Origin: Frigoribacterium sp. JB110
Lineage (GTDB): Bacteria; Actinomycetota; Actinomycetes; Actinomycetales; Microbacteriaceae
Length of the DNA stretch: 64,000 nucleotides
Direction: 5' to 3'
Assembly: GCF_900163665.1 (NCBI RefSeq)
Contig: NZ_FUIA01000009.1
Span: 62,001-126,000, forward strand
Shown: positions 1 to 7,727 of the stretch, in pieces
Numbering within the stretch: the stretch's first letter is position 1
Layout: each line of letters begins with the position of its first letter
The notes under the pieces: generated by a model
The model's database searches: none
Told to the model about the DNA's origin: nothing
Seen by the model: the letters and a program-made list of their open reading frames with translations, nothing else
Translations under genes and position numbers: made by a program

Positions 1-53
1 GAGCACCGCGTAGCGCCGGGGTGAACGACGAGTAGCCGGATGGAACGGGGCGG

Positions 54-78
54 CGCGCGTTCGGCAACGGAACGCGCG
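54..78 (-). terminator. Hairpin downstream of the LacI gene
   Basis: A perfect 9-base stem (54-62 CGCGCGTTC with 70-78 GAACGCGCG, 7-base loop) lies about 80 bases beyond the stop of the minus-strand regulator gene. There is no clear T run, so this is only a candidate terminator. The rest of 1-160 shows nothing else recognisable. Confidence 0.35.
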
Positions 79-160
79 TCCGACGGCACCGATTCCGGAT
101 GATCGTGTGCGGGTATGCGGAGCTTGTCGCGCAGTGCGCGGGGGCGGGCGCCGCGCTCGT

Positions 161-1174
161 CTACTCGGGCTTGGGACGGGCGGTCGATGAGCGCACGATG
201 AGCTCGAAGGGCAGCAGCGTGTCGATCGGCTCGTGCGTCTCGGGCTCGAGCTCGGCCAGCAGCGACTCGGCGGCCAGCGCGCCTTGGCTGGAGGGGAACT
301 GCGCGATCGTGGTGAGCCCGAAGAACTCGACGAGATCGTGGTCGTCGACGCCGATGACCGACAGATCATGCGGCACGACGAGCCCGAGATCCCTCGCGGC
401 GAGGATGGCGCCGATCGCCATCTCGTCCGATGCGGCGAAGATCGCCGTGGGGCGCTGCCCGGCAGGGGCGCCGAGCAGCTGCTTCGCGGCACGGTATCCG
501 TCTGGCAGGGAGAAGTCCGCGGCCGCGAGCAGCGCGCGATCCGGCGTCACTCCCGCGGCGATGAGCGCCGCCTCGTAGCCCTGGCGGCGCTTGGTCGGCA
601 GGTGGAAGTCGACATCGCTGGCATCGTCTCCGCCGATGTGCGCGATGCGGGTGTGGCCCAGCCCCAGCAGGTGCTCCGTGGCCAGGCGAGCCGCGAGCAC
701 ATCGTCGATCGCGAGCGTGCGTACGCCCTCGATCGGGCCGCCGACGCCGACGAGCGGCTTGTCGAGTGCGTGCAGGCGCTCGATCTCGTCGTCGGTGAGT
801 TCGAGCGACACGGCGATCACCGCGTCGACGCGGCGCCGCAGCAGGAAGTTCTCGAACACCTCGCGCCGTTCGAAGCCGCGGCCTGCGAGGTTGTACAGCG
901 TCACGTCGTAGCCTGCGCGCATCAGGCGCTCCTGAGCGCCGGCGAGCACCTGGGTGAAGAACCACTTGTCGAGGAACGGCAGCACCAGACCGACGTTGCG
1001 GTTGCGGCCGCTGGCGAGGGTCGATGCCGCCTGCGAGACGACATAGCCCAGGTCGGCCGCCGCCCGCAGCACCCGTTCACGCGTCTTGGGTGAGACCGAG
1101 CCGCGGCCGGACAGCGCCCGCGAGACGGTTGCGTTCGACACCCCGGCCGCGAGGGCCACCTCGGCGATGTTCAC
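161..1174 (-). CDS. LacI-family transcriptional regulator, probably of the maltodextrin genes
   Basis: A 337-residue LacI/GalR-type repressor. Residues 2-23 form the N-terminal helix-turn-helix (IAEVALAAGVSNATVSRALSG), followed by the hinge helix and a periplasmic-binding-protein-like sugar-sensing domain that runs to the end (GVDDHDLVEF is typical of the C-terminal part). It starts with GTG at 1174 behind a GAGAGGA ribosome site. Length is usual for the family. Its gene lies directly upstream of, and on the same strand as, the GH13 gene, near two LacI-type operators at 2966 and 3067. Control of the GH13-malEFG block is therefore inferred from position; the true ligand is not visible. Confidence 0.9.
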   Translation of the reverse strand: MNIAEVALAAGVSNATVSRALSGRGSVSPKTRERVLRAAADLGYVVSQAASTLASGRNRNVGLVLPFLDKWFFTQVLAGAQERLMRAGYDVTLYNLAGRGFERREVFENFLLRRRVDAVIAVSLELTDDEIERLHALDKPLVGVGGPIEGVRTLAIDDVLAARLATEHLLGLGHTRIAHIGGDDASDVDFHLPTKRRQGYEAALIAAGVTPDRALLAAADFSLPDGYRAAKQLLGAPAGQRPTAIFAASDEMAIGAILAARDLGLVVPHDLSVIGVDDHDLVEFFGLTTIAQFPSSQGALAAESLLAELEPETHEPIDTLLPFELIVRSSTARPKPE

Positions 1175-1224
1175 GATCGCATCCTCTCAGGTCGTGGTCG
1201 CCTAGCTGCACGCCGCAGCCGGAC

Positions 1225-1289
1225 AACTCTTCATTTCTGGCACATCTCCGATGCTGTGCCCACCAGAAATGTGCCAGAAATGAAGAATT
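1225..1289. repeat. Palindromic intergenic element, family 1 copy A
   Basis: An 18-base perfect inverted repeat, 1228-1245 against 1269-1286 (core TTCATTTCTGGCACAT / ATGTGCCAGAAATGAA), encloses 23 bases. Within the right half the CCAGAAATG arm is repeated in tandem at an 11-base period. It begins 12 bases beyond the stop of the GH13 gene. The copy at 6997-7055 is the same element in the opposite orientation. It could serve as a terminator for the GH13 gene, and it lies in the upstream region of the lacI gene. Confidence 0.85.
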
Positions 1290-1300
1290 GGCGGGGGCTG

Positions 1301-2935
1301 TTACGCTCCGCGCAGCCACACGGCGGTGTCGTTCGGCAGAGCGCCGCCGTCGAGCGGGCCGCTGCTGACCAGCACGTCCGCGCCCTGCGGCAGCGGCACT
1401 GCCTGCTCGCCCAGGTTGGCGATCACCGTGACCTCGCCCACGCGGAACGTGACCACGTCATCCGGTGCCGCTTCCGCCCACTCCAGCTCGCCGCTGGCGA
1501 GACCGAATTCGCGGCGCAGGCGCAGCAGCGTGCGGTACAGCTCCAGCGTCGATCCCTCGACGCCCGCCTGACGGTCGCGCGCGTACTCGGCCCAGTCATC
1601 CGGCTGCGGCAGCCATGTCTCACCGGTCCGGTTGAACCCGTACGCCGGCACGCCCGCCTCCCACGGAATCGGCACGCGGCATCCGTCGCGCCCGTAACGC
1701 TCGCCGTTGTGCCGGAACCAGGTCGGATCCTGCCGCGCGTCATCCGGAAGGTCGACCGCCTCCGGCAGGCCGAGCTCTTCGCCCTGGTAGAGGTACGCGG
1801 ATCCGGGCAGCGCGAGCATCAGCGTCGTCGCGGCGCGTCCGCGGTGCAGGCCGACCGCCGTGTCGGGGAGATCCGGGGTTTTCGGACCGATGCCATGGCC
1901 CTGCGGCACATCGGCGGGAAGCGCAAGACGTGTGGTGTGCCGGATGACGTCATGGTTCGACAGCACCCAGGTCGCCGGTGCGCCGACGTCCGGGAACGCT
2001 CGCAGAGAATCGATGATGACCTCGCGCAGGTCGCCGGCGTTCCACCTCGTCATCGCGTAGGCGAAGTTGAAGGCCTGGTGCATCTCATCCGGGCGCACCC
2101 ACTTGGCGATCTCGTCGACGGTCGGCATCCATGCCTCCGCACACAGCGCTCGCTCGCCGTCGTACTCGTCCAGCACCTTCCGCCAGTCGCGGTACACGTC
2201 GTGCACGCCGTCCTGACCGAAGTACGGCGCAGGCTCGATGCCGCCCATCGAATCGCCGTCCTCGGGCGGGGTGTAATCGGGAAGGCCATCGCGCTTGACG
2301 AGGCCGTGCGCCACGTCGACGCGGAAGCCGTCGACGCCGCGGTCGAGCCAGAAGCGCAGAATGCGGCGGAACTCCTCGCGCACCTCTTCGTTCGACCAGT
2401 CGAAGTCGGGCTGCGACGCGTCGAACAGGTGCAGGTACCACTGGCCCTGCGTGCCGTCCGCTTCGGTGACCCTCGTCCACGCGGGCCCGCCGAACAGCGA
2501 CTGCCAGTTGTTCGGCGGTTCTTCGCCGCCCTCGCCCCGGCCGTCGCGGAACATGTAGCGGGCGCGCTCTCGGCTGCCGGGAACCGCGGCGAGCGCGTCC
2601 TGGAACCACGGGTGCTGATCGGAGGAATGGTTGGGAACCAGATCGACGATGACGCGCAGATCGAGCTCCTTCGCTCTGGCGAGCATCGCGTCGAAGTCGG
2701 CGAGCGTGCCGAAGATCGGGTCGACGTCGCAGTAGTCGGCGACGTCGTAGCCCGCGTCCTTCTGCGGCGAGGTCATGAACGGCGAGAGCCAGACGACGTC
2801 GACGCCGAGGTCGCGCAGCGAATCGAGCCGATTCGTGATGCCGATGAGATCGCCCACTCCGTCGCCCGAGGCGTCAGCGAAGGAGCGGGGGTAGATCTGA
2901 TAGATCACGGCGGAGCGCCACCATTGGCTTGTCAT
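1301..2935 (-). CDS. GH13 alpha-glucosidase / oligo-1,6-glucosidase
   Basis: A 544-residue cytoplasmic retaining glycosidase (no signal peptide) that hydrolyses alpha-glucosidic bonds of imported malto- or isomalto-oligosaccharides. Visible GH13 landmarks: DLVPNH at 98-103, GFRVDVAH at 203-210 with nucleophile Asp207, AEAW with acid/base Glu267, and SNHD with transition-state Asp329. The ATG at 2935 is chosen because MTSQWWRSAVIYQIYPRSF is the usual family N-terminus and because TACTCT (2942-2947, minus strand) lies six bases upstream, which fits a leaderless transcript. It is divergent from malE and shares a LacI-operator region with it. Linkage specificity (alpha-1,4 or alpha-1,6) cannot be settled by eye. 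Confidence 0.93.
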   Translation of the reverse strand: MTSQWWRSAVIYQIYPRSFADASGDGVGDLIGITNRLDSLRDLGVDVVWLSPFMTSPQKDAGYDVADYCDVDPIFGTLADFDAMLARAKELDLRVIVDLVPNHSSDQHPWFQDALAAVPGSRERARYMFRDGRGEGGEEPPNNWQSLFGGPAWTRVTEADGTQGQWYLHLFDASQPDFDWSNEEVREEFRRILRFWLDRGVDGFRVDVAHGLVKRDGLPDYTPPEDGDSMGGIEPAPYFGQDGVHDVYRDWRKVLDEYDGERALCAEAWMPTVDEIAKWVRPDEMHQAFNFAYAMTRWNAGDLREVIIDSLRAFPDVGAPATWVLSNHDVIRHTTRLALPADVPQGHGIGPKTPDLPDTAVGLHRGRAATTLMLALPGSAYLYQGEELGLPEAVDLPDDARQDPTWFRHNGERYGRDGCRVPIPWEAGVPAYGFNRTGETWLPQPDDWAEYARDRQAGVEGSTLELYRTLLRLRREFGLASGELEWAEAAPDDVVTFRVGEVTVIANLGEQAVPLPQGADVLVSSGPLDGGALPNDTAVWLRGA

Positions 2936-2941
2936 GGCATC

Positions 2942-3077
2942 AGAGTACGGGACGATCACGAAAATTGGAAACGTTTGCATTCCGTTCCGAATGTGTGCAT
3001 GCTGGTGACTCAGTCCCGGATGGAGCGAGCAAGCAAAGCGCGCACGCCTTCTTCGAGGCAGATACGGAAACGCTTTC
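2942..3077. promoter_or_regulatory. Divergent control region with two LacI-type operators
   Basis: Between the GH13 start and malE are two LacI-family operator-like sites: TGGAAACGTTTGCA at 2966-2979 (palindromic apart from one pair) and GAAACGCTTTC at 3067-3077. On the minus strand the first overlaps the likely -35 of the GH13 promoter, whose -10 is TACTCT at 2942-2947. The second lies about 40 bases before the malE start. This arrangement suggests both directions are repressed by one LacI protein, probably the one at 161-1174. Confidence 0.7.
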
Positions 3078-3118
3078 ATCTCCGGCACAGGAGCCGGTCA
3101 CGACGAAGGAGCACACCA

Positions 3119-4354
3119 ATGATGGTGAAGCAGACGGGTCGCACAATCGCGGTCATCGCTGTCGCATCGACGCTCGCTCTCGCGGGCTGCGCGGCGGGCG
3201 ACGACGGCGGCGAACAGTCCACGGGCGACGGAGAGACCTCGACGACGCTGACCGTGTGGGTCGACGCCGAGCGCGTCGATGCCCTGCAGGGCGCGGCGGA
3301 CGCGTACGAGGACAGGACCGGCGTCGCCGTGGATCTGGTGGGCAAGGACACCGCCGACATCAAGGACGACTTCATCCAGCAGGTGCCGACGGGGGAGGGG
3401 CCCGACGTCGCGATGGGCGCGCATGACTGGCTCGGCGAACTGTCGACCAACGGCGTCGTCGCGCCGCTCGAGCTGGGCGACTCGGCCAGCGATTACCTCG
3501 ACGTCGCGATCCAGGCGGCGACGTATGACAGCAATGTCTACATGCTCCCGTATGCGGTCGAGAACATCGCGGTGCTGCGCAACGCGGAGCTCGTCCCGGA
3601 TCGGCCGGAGAGCTTCGATGAGATGATCCAGCAGGGTCAGGACGCGGGCCTCGATGCCCCGTTCGTCGTCGAGCAGGGCGCGGAGGGCAACCCGTACCAC
3701 CTGTACCCGTTCCAGACCGCGTTCGGCGCACCGGTGTTCGGCACCGACGACGCGGGCTACGACTCGACCGATCTGCAGATCGGGAACGCAGGCGGCGAGG
3801 AGTTCGCCGCCTGGCTCGGTGAGCAGGGCAAGGGCGGCACCGGTGTGTTCAACACCGACATCGACGGCGACATCGCCAAGCAGGCGTTCCTCGATGGCAC
3901 CGCCGCGTTCTGGCTGACGGGCCCGTGGAACGTGGGCGCGGCAGTCGACGCCGGCATCGACGTCGCAATCGACCCCGTGCCGAGCCCGACGGGTGAGGTG
4001 GCATCGCCGTTCGCTGGTGTGAAGGGGTTCTTCCTCTCGTCGGAGTCGGAGAACAAGGTCGCCGCGACCGACTTCCTGGTGAACCACCTCGGCGCCGAGG
4101 AGGCGCAGCTGTCGCTGTTCGAGGCGGGCAATGTTCTTCCTGCACTGTCGGCCGCTGCCGAGACGGCGTCGAGTGACGACATCATCGCGGGCTTCGCCGA
4201 GGTCGGCGCGGACTCGGTCGCCATGCCGGCGATCCCCGAGATGGGCGCGGTCTGGGAGTACTGGGGCGTTGCGGAGGCCGAGATCATCAACGGTGAGGAC
4301 CCTGCGGCGCGGTGGCAGAAGCTCACCAGCGACGTCGAAGACGCCATCGGCTAG
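3119..4354 (+). CDS. malE: Maltodextrin-type ABC transporter substrate-binding lipoprotein
   Basis: A 411-residue extracellular solute-binding lipoprotein. The N-terminus is basic, then hydrophobic, ending in the lipobox LAGC with Cys24 as the lipidated residue. The mature part begins with an acidic Gly/Asp/Glu linker. The fold family (SBP family 1) is shown by TLTVWVDAERVDAL near the start and AAFWLTGPWNVGAA in the second lobe. The start ATG-ATG at 3119 follows AAGGAG at 3106-3111. It heads a malE-malF-malG order. The symbol rests on the MalF-type partner with a large extracellular insert and on the adjacent alpha-glucosidase; the exact oligosaccharide is not shown. Confidence 0.85.
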   Translation: MMVKQTGRTIAVIAVASTLALAGCAAGDDGGEQSTGDGETSTTLTVWVDAERVDALQGAADAYEDRTGVAVDLVGKDTADIKDDFIQQVPTGEGPDVAMGAHDWLGELSTNGVVAPLELGDSASDYLDVAIQAATYDSNVYMLPYAVENIAVLRNAELVPDRPESFDEMIQQGQDAGLDAPFVVEQGAEGNPYHLYPFQTAFGAPVFGTDDAGYDSTDLQIGNAGGEEFAAWLGEQGKGGTGVFNTDIDGDIAKQAFLDGTAAFWLTGPWNVGAAVDAGIDVAIDPVPSPTGEVASPFAGVKGFFLSSESENKVAATDFLVNHLGAEEAQLSLFEAGNVLPALSAAAETASSDDIIAGFAEVGADSVAMPAIPEMGAVWEYWGVAEAEIINGEDPAARWQKLTSDVEDAIG

Positions 4355-4364
4355 CGCGCGCCCA

Positions 4365-4437
4365 GCTCGTCGGCACCCGCTGCGCCGACGAGCCGAACGC
4401 CCCCATCCCGGGTCGCGGCCTCCTCGCCTGGAGGCCG
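4365..4437 (+). promoter_or_regulatory. Two stem-loops between malE and malF
   Basis: Eleven bases after the malE stop lies a perfect 10-base stem (4365-4374 GCTCGTCGGC with 4384-4393). A second 8-base stem follows (4416-4423 CGGCCTCC with 4430-4437). Their position matches hairpins that protect binding-protein mRNA or limit read-through into permease genes in other ABC operons. The same layout recurs at 15895 and 25511 in this window. Confidence 0.7.
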
Positions 4438-4466
4438 TACACCCGCTCATCCGGAGTGGAGAACTG

Positions 4467-6089
4467 ATGGCCTTCCCGAATACGGAGACCGAGGCGGTCA
4501 CAACCGACCCGAAGCGCCGCCGTCGCCAGCGCACCGCGCGAGGCATCGCCGACGAGGCATCGGGCGGCGTGCGCACGCTGATCGTCAAGCTGGTGCTGCT
4601 CGGCATCGTCGACGCGATCGCCGTCTATGCCGTGCTGGTGCTCGTCGGCTTCGGCGAATGGGGCATGATCGCGATCGTCGTCGCTGTGGCGACGCTGGTG
4701 AACTGGATCTACTTCTCGAGGCGCAGGCTGCCGGCGAAGTACCTCACCCCTGGCGTGCTCTTCCTCGCGGTGTTCCAGATCTTCGTGCTGCTCTACACCG
4801 GGTACATCGGCTTCACCAACTACGGCACAGGCCACAACGGCTCCAAGGAGCAGGCGGTCAGTGCGCTGCTCGCCTCGGCGCTCGAGCGCGTGCCCGACTC
4901 GCCCGCCTATCCGGTCTCCGTCGTGGAATCGGGCGGCGAGCTCGGCCTACTGGTCACATCGACGAACGGCAACGCGCTGCTCGGAACGGCAGAAGACGCG
5001 CTGCAGGCGGTGCCGGGCGCGGAGTTCGACGGCGACACCGCGGTGGCCGCCCCCGGATGGACCACGCTGCAGTTCGCCGACGTCCTGGAGCGGCAGGAGC
5101 AGGTGACCGGCCTCTCGGTGCCGTTCTCCGAAGACCCGAACGACGGTGCCCTGCGCACACCGGACGGATCCGTCGCGTACCAGTACGTCTCGACGCTCGA
5201 GTACGACGAGGCAACCGGATCGATCACCGACACCGACTCCGGTGAGGTCTACAGCGACATCGGCACCGGCGCCTTCACCTCAGACGACGGCGAGGAACTG
5301 CTGCCGGGGTGGAAGGTCGCCGTGGGCCTGGAGAACTTCGTCAAGGCCGTCACCGACACCAGGCTCGCGGGGCCGCTCGTCTACGTGACGCTGTGGACCT
5401 TCGCGTTCGCGCTGATCACCGTCGGGGCCACCTTCGCGGTCGGGCTGTTCCTGGCGATCACCTTCAACAACGCCAGGATGCGCGGACGCCGCATCTACCG
5501 CTCGCTGCTGATCCTGCCGTATGCGATCCCGTCGTTCCTGTCGGCGCTGGTGTGGGCCGGCATGATGAACCAGAGCTTCGGGTTCCTGAACGAGGTCATC
5601 TTCGGCGGGGCCGAGATCCCCTGGCTGACCGACCCGTGGATGGCCAAGGTCTCGGTGCTGATCGTCAACATCTGGCTCGGGTTCCCGTACATGTTCCTGG
5701 TGTGCACGGGTGCGCTGCAGTCGATTCCTGATGAGCTGCAGGAGGCGGCGACCGTCGACGGCGCGAAGCCGTTCCAGGTGTTCCGACTGATCAAGCTGCC
5801 GCTGCTGCTGGTGAGCATCGCGCCGCTGCTGATCTCGGCGTTCGCCTTCAACTTCAACAACTTCAACGTCGTCTACATGCTCACCGATGGCGGGCCGAGG
5901 GATTCGGATGCGCCGATACCCGTCGGCCACACCGACATCCTCATCTCGATGGTCTACAAGGTGGCCTTCACGGGGCAGACGCGTGACTACGGGCTGGCCA
6001 GCGCCTACACGATAATCATCTTCGTCATCGTCGCGGTGATCTCGATCATCGCCTTCCGACGCACCAAGTCGCTCGAGGAGCTGAACTGA
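4467..6089 (+). CDS. malF: Maltodextrin-type ABC permease, MalF-like
   Basis: A 540-residue inner-membrane permease. After a basic N-terminus come several hydrophobic segments, a long hydrophilic region of about 170 residues (from KEQAVSALLASALERV to about GWKVAVGLENF) that corresponds to the large extracellular loop of MalF, and then the six-helix MetI-like core. The cytoplasmic coupling loop is EAATVDGAKPFQVFRLIKLP. The start at 4467 follows GGAG at 4453-4456. The stop overlaps the next start (TGATG), so malF and malG are translationally coupled. It would form the channel with MalG. No ATPase gene is present nearby. Confidence 0.88.
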   Translation: MAFPNTETEAVTTDPKRRRRQRTARGIADEASGGVRTLIVKLVLLGIVDAIAVYAVLVLVGFGEWGMIAIVVAVATLVNWIYFSRRRLPAKYLTPGVLFLAVFQIFVLLYTGYIGFTNYGTGHNGSKEQAVSALLASALERVPDSPAYPVSVVESGGELGLLVTSTNGNALLGTAEDALQAVPGAEFDGDTAVAAPGWTTLQFADVLERQEQVTGLSVPFSEDPNDGALRTPDGSVAYQYVSTLEYDEATGSITDTDSGEVYSDIGTGAFTSDDGEELLPGWKVAVGLENFVKAVTDTRLAGPLVYVTLWTFAFALITVGATFAVGLFLAITFNNARMRGRRIYRSLLILPYAIPSFLSALVWAGMMNQSFGFLNEVIFGGAEIPWLTDPWMAKVSVLIVNIWLGFPYMFLVCTGALQSIPDELQEAATVDGAKPFQVFRLIKLPLLLVSIAPLLISAFAFNFNNFNVVYMLTDGGPRDSDAPIPVGHTDILISMVYKVAFTGQTRDYGLASAYTIIIFVIVAVISIIAFRRTKSLEELN

Positions 6090-6970
6090 TGAGCACTCCC
6101 ATCGCACGGCGCCGCAGCCCGTTCCGCCGCTGGATCGTCGACACCGGATGGCGCCACATCGTCGGCATCGCAGTGCTGGTCGTGGCGATGCTGCCGATCG
6201 TGTTCGTGATCTCCAGCTCGCTGAACCCGAGCGGCACGCTGACCGGTTCGAACGCGCTGTTCAGCGCCATCGGCTTCGACAGCTATCTGCGCATCCTGAA
6301 CGATCCGAACGCGCCGTTCCTGGACTGGTTCGGCAACACCCTGCTGATCTCGGGCATCACCGCGGTGCTCACGGTGTTCCTCGGCGCGCTCGCCGCGTAC
6401 GCCTTCTCGCGGATGCGATTCGTCGGGCGCCGGATCGGTCTGATCTCGATCGTCGTGGTGCAGATGTTCCCGCAGCTGCTCGCCGTTGTGGCGATCTTCC
6501 TGCTGCTCAGCGCACTCGGCGACTGGTTCCCCGCGATCGGCCTGAACAGCCGGATCGGTCTGATCATGGTCTACCTGGGCGGCGCGCTCGGCGTGAACAC
6601 GTACTTGATGTACGGATTCTTCAACACCATTCCGACCTCGATCGACGAGGCCGCCAGGATCGACGGCGCCGGTCACGCCCGCGTGTTCTTCACGATCGTG
6701 CTGCCACTGGTGACGCCGATTCTCGCCGTGGTCGCGCTGCTGAGCTTCATCACCTCGGTGAACGAGTTCGTGGTGGCATCGGTGGTGCTGATCGACTCCG
6801 ACGTGCAGACCCTCGCTGTCGGGCTGACCAAGCTGGTGTCGAACCCGCGCTACGCCGACTGGAGCGCGTTCTCCGCGGGAGCGGTGATGGCGGCGATCCC
6901 TGTGGTGCTGCTGTTCCTGTTCCTGCAGAAGTACATCGTCGGCGGCCTCACCGCCGGCGCTGTGAAGTAG
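6089..6970 (+). CDS. malG: Maltodextrin-type ABC permease, MalG-like
   Basis: A 293-residue MetI-like permease with six predicted membrane segments. The coupling-loop EAA motif reads EAARIDGAGHARVFFTIVLP, and the C-terminus (FLQKYIVGGLTAGAVK) is the conserved end of sugar permeases that contacts the ATPase. The ATG overlaps the malF stop by one base. It is the last gene of the importer operon and is followed by the palindromic element at 6997-7055. It pairs with MalF and must use an ATPase encoded elsewhere. Confidence 0.9.
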   Translation: MSTPIARRRSPFRRWIVDTGWRHIVGIAVLVVAMLPIVFVISSSLNPSGTLTGSNALFSAIGFDSYLRILNDPNAPFLDWFGNTLLISGITAVLTVFLGALAAYAFSRMRFVGRRIGLISIVVVQMFPQLLAVVAIFLLLSALGDWFPAIGLNSRIGLIMVYLGGALGVNTYLMYGFFNTIPTSIDEAARIDGAGHARVFFTIVLPLVTPILAVVALLSFITSVNEFVVASVVLIDSDVQTLAVGLTKLVSNPRYADWSAFSAGAVMAAIPVVLLFLFLQKYIVGGLTAGAVK

Positions 6971-6996
6971 CCGCCGCGCCCCCTCCGCGAGGTATA

Positions 6997-7055
6997 TCTT
7001 CATCTCTGGCACAAATCTGGTGTGCACAGCATCGGAGATGTGCCAGAAATGAAGA
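6997..7055. repeat. Palindromic intergenic element, family 1 copy B
   Basis: A 17-base inverted repeat with one mismatch (6997-7013 against 7039-7055) encloses 25 bases. It is the reverse complement of copy A at 1225-1289, including most of the loop (GCACAGCATCGGAG). It begins 26 bases after malG. The two copies bracket the whole GH13-malEFG block in inverted orientation. Confidence 0.85.
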
Positions 7056-7140
7056 GTTCAGAGGACAGCCGCGTTTCGTGACGATGCATGTGCTGCGTCC
7101 TTGCGTGTCCTGGTCCCTTGTGCTCGATGGGTCGGCGACA

Positions 7141-7157
7141 TATCGTTGAGTATCGTT
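7141..7157. promoter_or_regulatory. Possible PadR operator (TATCGTT direct repeat)
   Basis: TATCGTT occurs at 7141-7147 and again at 7151-7157, one helical turn apart, 20 bases before the padR start. Other PadR proteins bind TATCG-like half-sites near their own promoters, so autoregulation is plausible. The spacing is seen directly; the function is inferred. Confidence 0.45.
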
Positions 7158-7177
7158 CACTCACACGGGAGGTCATC

Positions 7178-7717
7178 ATGCACGGATCGCATTCGGCCGG
7201 ATCCTTCGGATCAGGCCACACGGACGGACTCTGGCGGGCGATGGAGCAGCTGCGCGGCTCCTTCGACACCCGGATGGGCGGGCCGCGCAAGGCAAAAGGC
7301 GACGTGCGCTCCGCCGTCCTCGTGCTGCTCGCGGAGGAGCCGATGCACGGCTACCAGATCATCCGCGAGATCGAATCGCGCTCAGGCGGTGCGTGGAAGC
7401 CGAGCGCTGGCTCGGTGTACCCGACGCTGCAGCTGTTCGCCGATGAGGGCCTCGTCAGCGTCGAAGAGTCGGGAGGGCGCAAGGTCTACGCGCTGACGGA
7501 CTCCGGGCGCGAGGAAGCGGAGGGCGCTGAGGTGCCGTGGGACGACGCCGCGGCCGGCGACGGGGGACGGATCTCCGCGCTGGCGAAGGCAGGCATCGAC
7601 CTGGCGAGCGCCGTGGGCCAGATCGCGCGCACCGGCACCACCGAGCAGTCGGAACGCGCCGTCACGGTGCTCTCCGATGCACGCAAGCGCGTCTACGCGA
7701 TCCTCGCCGAGGACTGA
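7178..7717 (+). CDS. PadR-family transcriptional regulator
   Basis: A 179-residue regulator with a Gly/Ser/His-rich N-terminal tail (about 40 residues) followed by a PadR winged helix (VRSAVLVLLAEEPMHGYQIIREI, then SAGSVYPTLQLFADEGLV and the wing GGRKVYALTDSG). The C-terminal part is helical and would dimerise. The ATG at 7178 is preceded by GGGAGGT. The next gene, an ABC1-family kinase, starts about 10 bases after the stop, so the two are probably co-transcribed. Ligand and targets are unknown. Confidence 0.88.
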   Translation: MHGSHSAGSFGSGHTDGLWRAMEQLRGSFDTRMGGPRKAKGDVRSAVLVLLAEEPMHGYQIIREIESRSGGAWKPSAGSVYPTLQLFADEGLVSVEESGGRKVYALTDSGREEAEGAEVPWDDAAAGDGGRISALAKAGIDLASAVGQIARTGTTEQSERAVTVLSDARKRVYAILAED

Positions 7718-7727
7718 TCAGGTGACG

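Noticed and set aside
233..1093. Long plus-strand open frames opposite the LacI gene, and similar frames opposite bglC, purM-purF and the kinase
   Set aside because: They are antisense to genes with clear family motifs, and such frames are expected in high-GC DNA. Their products are Arg/Asp-rich without domains.
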